The notes under the pieces: generated by a model
Seen by the model: the letters and a program-made list of their open reading frames with translations, nothing else
Databases searched by the model: none
Told to the model about the DNA's origin: nothing
Shown: piece after piece, positions 61,835 through 64,000 of the stretch
Position numbering within the stretch: the first letter of the stretch is position 1
How the letters are laid out: the number at the start of each line of letters is the position of its first letter
Position numbers and translations under genes: made by a program
Assembly: GCF_003651185.1 (NCBI RefSeq)
Contig: NZ_RCDC01000004.1
Location: 537,868 to 601,867, forward strand
Source: Stenotrophomonas rhizophila
Lineage (GTDB): Bacteria > Pseudomonadota > Gammaproteobacteria > Xanthomonadales > Xanthomonadaceae
Direction of reading: 5' to 3'
Length of the DNA stretch: 64,000 nt

Positions 61835-62593
61835 TTACTGCGCCAGATAACCGCCATCGATGGCGTAGTACGTGCCGGTGGCAAAGCTGGCGTCCGCACT
61901 GGCCAACCAGGCCACCAGCGCAGCGACTTCCTCCGGGGTGCCGAGCCGGCCGAGCGCGTGCTTGCTCTCCAGCGCCTGCTTCACCTTCGGGTCCATCTTG
62001 TCCAGCAACGGCGTGGCGATGAACCCGGGGCCCACCGCATTGATGCGGATCTTGTCCGCGGCGTGCTCCCACGCCGCCGTCTGGGTCAGACCGACGACCC
62101 CATGCTTGGCCGCGACATAGGCCGCGGAGTTGTTGAAACCGACCTGGCCGAGGATGGAGGCCATGTTGATGATGCTGCCGCCCTTGCCCGCGCTGCGCAT
62201 CGCCTGGATCTGCGCCCGCTGGCACAGGAACACGCTGTTGAGATTGACGTCGATGACGTTCTTCCAGCCCTCCACCGGGTAGTCGCCGCTGGCCGCCGAC
62301 GGCCCGCCGATACCGGCGTTGTTCACCGCGATATCCAGCCCGCCGAGTTCCTCGACGGTCTGCTTCACGGCCGCTTCAACGGCGTGCTCGTCGGTGACGT
62401 TCAAGGCGATGCCGATCGACTTCACGCCTTTCTTCCGCAGCGTCTCGGCGGTTTTCTCGACGGCGTCGGCCTTGAGATCCCACACCGCTACCGCTGCACC
62501 GGAATCGGCCAGCAGCTCAGCCACGGCCAGGCCGATGCCGGAGACGCCGCCGGTGACGATGGCGACCTTTCCCTTGAGTTGATAATCAATCAT
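61835..62593 (-). CDS. Short-chain dehydrogenase/reductase (SDR)
   Basis: 252-residue NAD(P)-dependent oxidoreductase. Cofactor motif TGGVSGIG (14-21), NNAG (91-94), catalytic Ser146, Tyr159 and Lys163 (YVAAK), all intact; Asp39 at the end of strand 2 (VWDLKAD) favours NAD. It ends GTYYAIDGGYLAQ as in classical SDRs of about 250 residues. GAGGA lies 8 bases before the ATG. Substrate unknown; it is divergent from an Old Yellow Enzyme gene, 208 bases between starts. Confidence 0.93.
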   Translation of the reverse strand: MIDYQLKGKVAIVTGGVSGIGLAVAELLADSGAAVAVWDLKADAVEKTAETLRKKGVKSIGIALNVTDEHAVEAAVKQTVEELGGLDIAVNNAGIGGPSAASGDYPVEGWKNVIDVNLNSVFLCQRAQIQAMRSAGKGGSIINMASILGQVGFNNSAAYVAAKHGVVGLTQTAAWEHAADKIRINAVGPGFIATPLLDKMDPKVKQALESKHALGRLGTPEEVAALVAWLASADASFATGTYYAIDGGYLAQ

Positions 62594-62801
62594 CGCGTTG
62601 TTCCTCGGGTTGGAATAAGGCTGCGGGCAGTGCCTGCCCATGCCTGGACCATACGCCGCGAAAACGTTACAGAACGTGCACAGGATGCTTCGCAACAATC
62701 CTTCCCATCACTGCAACGCACCTGGGCCTATGCTCGGGGTCGTACGCCCACATCCCTTCTTTCATCCGCCGATGGCGGTCGCCCTCCCCCAAGGTAAACC
62801 C

Positions 62802-63896
62802 ATGACAGACTCCAATGACGGCCAGTTGTTCTCCCCCACCCGCCTGGGGGCCATCGACGTCGCCAACCGCGTCGCAATGGCACCGCTGACCCGCAACCGC
62901 GCGATCAACGACCGCATCCCCAATCCGCTCGCCATCCAGTACTACGAGCAGCGCGCCAGCGCCGGCCTGATCATCGCCGAGGCCACCCAGATCAGCCCGA
63001 TGGGCCAGGGCTATCTCGACACACCCGGCATCTACAGCCAAGCCCAGATCGACGCCTGGAAGAAGGTCACCGATGCGGTGCATGCACGCGGCGGCAAGAT
63101 CGTGCTGCAGCTGTGGCATGTCGGCCGCATCTCGCACACCAGCCTGCTGCCCGAGGGCGAGGTCCCGGTAGCACCGAGTGCCTTGCGTGCCAACACCAAA
63201 ACGTTCACGGCCAAGGGCTTTGAAGATGTCTCCGAACCACGTGCCCTGCGCCTGGACGAAATTCCCGGCCTGATCCAGGACTTCCGCCAGGCCGCGCGCA
63301 ACGCGATCACCGCCGGTTTTGACGGCGTGGAAGTGCATGCCGCCAACGGCTACCTGATCGACCAGTTCCTGCGCGATGGCAGCAACCACCGCACCGACGG
63401 CTACGGTGGTAGCATCGAGAACCGCACCCGCCTGCTCGATGAAGTGGTCCGCGCGATCGTCTCGGAAATCGGCGCCGAACGCACCGGTGTGCGCCTGTCG
63501 CCGGTGACACCGGCCAACGACGCGGAGGATTCCAACCCGCAGCCCTTGTTCGAACGCGCCGTGGAGCGCCTGGATGCCATCGGCCCGCTGGCCTTCATCC
63601 ATGTGATCGAAGGGGCGACCGGTGGCCCACGCGACAACATCGCCTTCGACTACGCCGCCCTGCGCGCCAAATTCAAGGGAGCCTGGATCGCCAACAACGG
63701 CTATGACCAGGCACGCGCGGAAGCGGCCGTGGCGTCGGGCTACGCGGACATGATCGCGTTCGGCCGCCCCTTCATCGCCAACCCGGATCTGGTCGAGCGC
63801 TTCCGTCTCGGCGTAGCGCTGTCCGAGCTGGACCAGGACACGCTGTACGGCGGCGGTGCGCACGGCTACACCGACTACCCCAGCGTTTCAGGCTGA
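62802..63896 (+). CDS. Alkene reductase, Old Yellow Enzyme family (NemA-like)
   Basis: 364-residue FMN-dependent ene-reductase acting on activated C=C bonds or nitro compounds with NAD(P)H. Blocks: RVAMAPLTRNRAI, SAGLIIAEATQISPMGQGY, the active-site pair His179 and Asn182 in VEVHAANGYLIDQFL, and DGYGGSIENRTRLLDEVV. The C-terminal half has IAFGRPFIANPDLVERF for FMN phosphate binding. AAGG lies 7 bases before the ATG at 62802. Close to NemA in length and motifs; the physiological substrate is unknown. Confidence 0.95.
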   Translation: MTDSNDGQLFSPTRLGAIDVANRVAMAPLTRNRAINDRIPNPLAIQYYEQRASAGLIIAEATQISPMGQGYLDTPGIYSQAQIDAWKKVTDAVHARGGKIVLQLWHVGRISHTSLLPEGEVPVAPSALRANTKTFTAKGFEDVSEPRALRLDEIPGLIQDFRQAARNAITAGFDGVEVHAANGYLIDQFLRDGSNHRTDGYGGSIENRTRLLDEVVRAIVSEIGAERTGVRLSPVTPANDAEDSNPQPLFERAVERLDAIGPLAFIHVIEGATGGPRDNIAFDYAALRAKFKGAWIANNGYDQARAEAAVASGYADMIAFGRPFIANPDLVERFRLGVALSELDQDTLYGGGAHGYTDYPSVSG

Positions 63897-63907
63897 TCCG
63901 CGCGCGG

Positions 63908-64000
63908 TTACCGGTCGCGCATCGCATCGGTCACATCGCCGCCGGCAAGCACCGGCAGCAGCGCCCGGGGCAGCTTGCAGGGGCGCGTGGGCACACTGTC
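63908..64000 (-). CDS. C-terminal end of an unidentified gene (cut by window edge)
   Basis: An open frame enters from the right edge and stops at TAA (63908-63910), giving 30 residues ending GGDVTDAMRDR. It is convergent with the ene-reductase, 11 bases apart, a sensible gene layout. Too short to name. Confidence 0.5.
   Translation of the reverse strand, partial: DSVPTRPCKLPRALLPVLAGGDVTDAMRDR

Overview
The window is a 64 kb piece of a high-GC gammaproteobacterial chromosome, most likely Stenotrophomonas or a close Xanthomonadaceae relative. Three things point there: dense TonB-dependent receptors and envelope genes, the protein content, and REP-type hairpins built on a GTAG tetranucleotide with a CCGGCC-GCT-GGCCGG stem (best copy at 6315-6337), which resemble the SMAG elements of S. 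maltophilia. I saw no rRNA, tRNA, CRISPR array, transposase or phage gene. The two ends cut through genes: a TonB receptor at the left and an unidentified C-terminus at the right.

Region 1 (1-15.5 kb) is an envelope region. A TonB receptor and a secreted DUF885 metallopeptidase are divergent. Then comes a plus-strand operon (DUF2092 protein, Pro/Gly-rich secreted protein, MetA-type outer-membrane protein, SYLF lipoprotein, 58-residue membrane protein). Facing it is a long minus-strand array: membrane protein, DUF202, formylglycine-generating enzyme, DUF1622, MetA-type OMP, DUF2092, a second YQQC-type secreted protein, DUF4136 lipoprotein, a BamA-like barrel, and a patatin-POTRA-barrel protein of the type Vd autotransporter architecture. 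The DUF2092 plus YQQC pair occurs in both operons, so this looks like a duplicated and inverted cassette. A true-looking formylglycine-generating enzyme is present, but no sulfatase is visible.

Region 2 (15.5-22.7 kb) holds regulators and small envelope genes: a polytopic membrane protein, a receiver-only response regulator, a NarL-type response regulator, an AraC regulator, a MASE1-like histidine kinase, a class A acid phosphatase and a fasciclin protein.

Region 3 (22.9-29.6 kb) is an adhesin unit: an AraC regulator, a 1510-residue trimeric autotransporter adhesin, and a BamE-OmpA fusion lipoprotein that matches the TpgA partner architecture.

Region 4 (29.6-43.1 kb) is a complete tad/Flp pilus locus behind an AT-richer regulatory stretch: flp, cpaA, tadE-like, cpaB, cpaC, tadZ/cpaE, cpaF, tadB, tadC, tadD, DUF3613, tadG, then a DUF2968 gene closed by an intrinsic terminator.

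Region 5 (43.2-55.3 kb) is a mix of single genes: a serine hydrolase, a GNAT and AraC divergent pair, a LysE exporter, a large TonB receptor, MgtC, SapC, a CDP-diacylglycerol diphosphatase with an overlapping partner, DUF1543, and an I78 inhibitor lipoprotein.

Region 6 (55.3-60.9 kb) is the lactate operon lldP-lldR-lldD-dld, with two FadR-type operators about 97 bp apart upstream of lldP, which suits repression by looping.

Region 7 (60.8-64 kb) has a VOC protein overlapping a short MgtC protein, an SDR dehydrogenase and an Old Yellow Enzyme. Overall the window links surface attachment (adhesin, tad pilus), envelope remodelling and lactate use.
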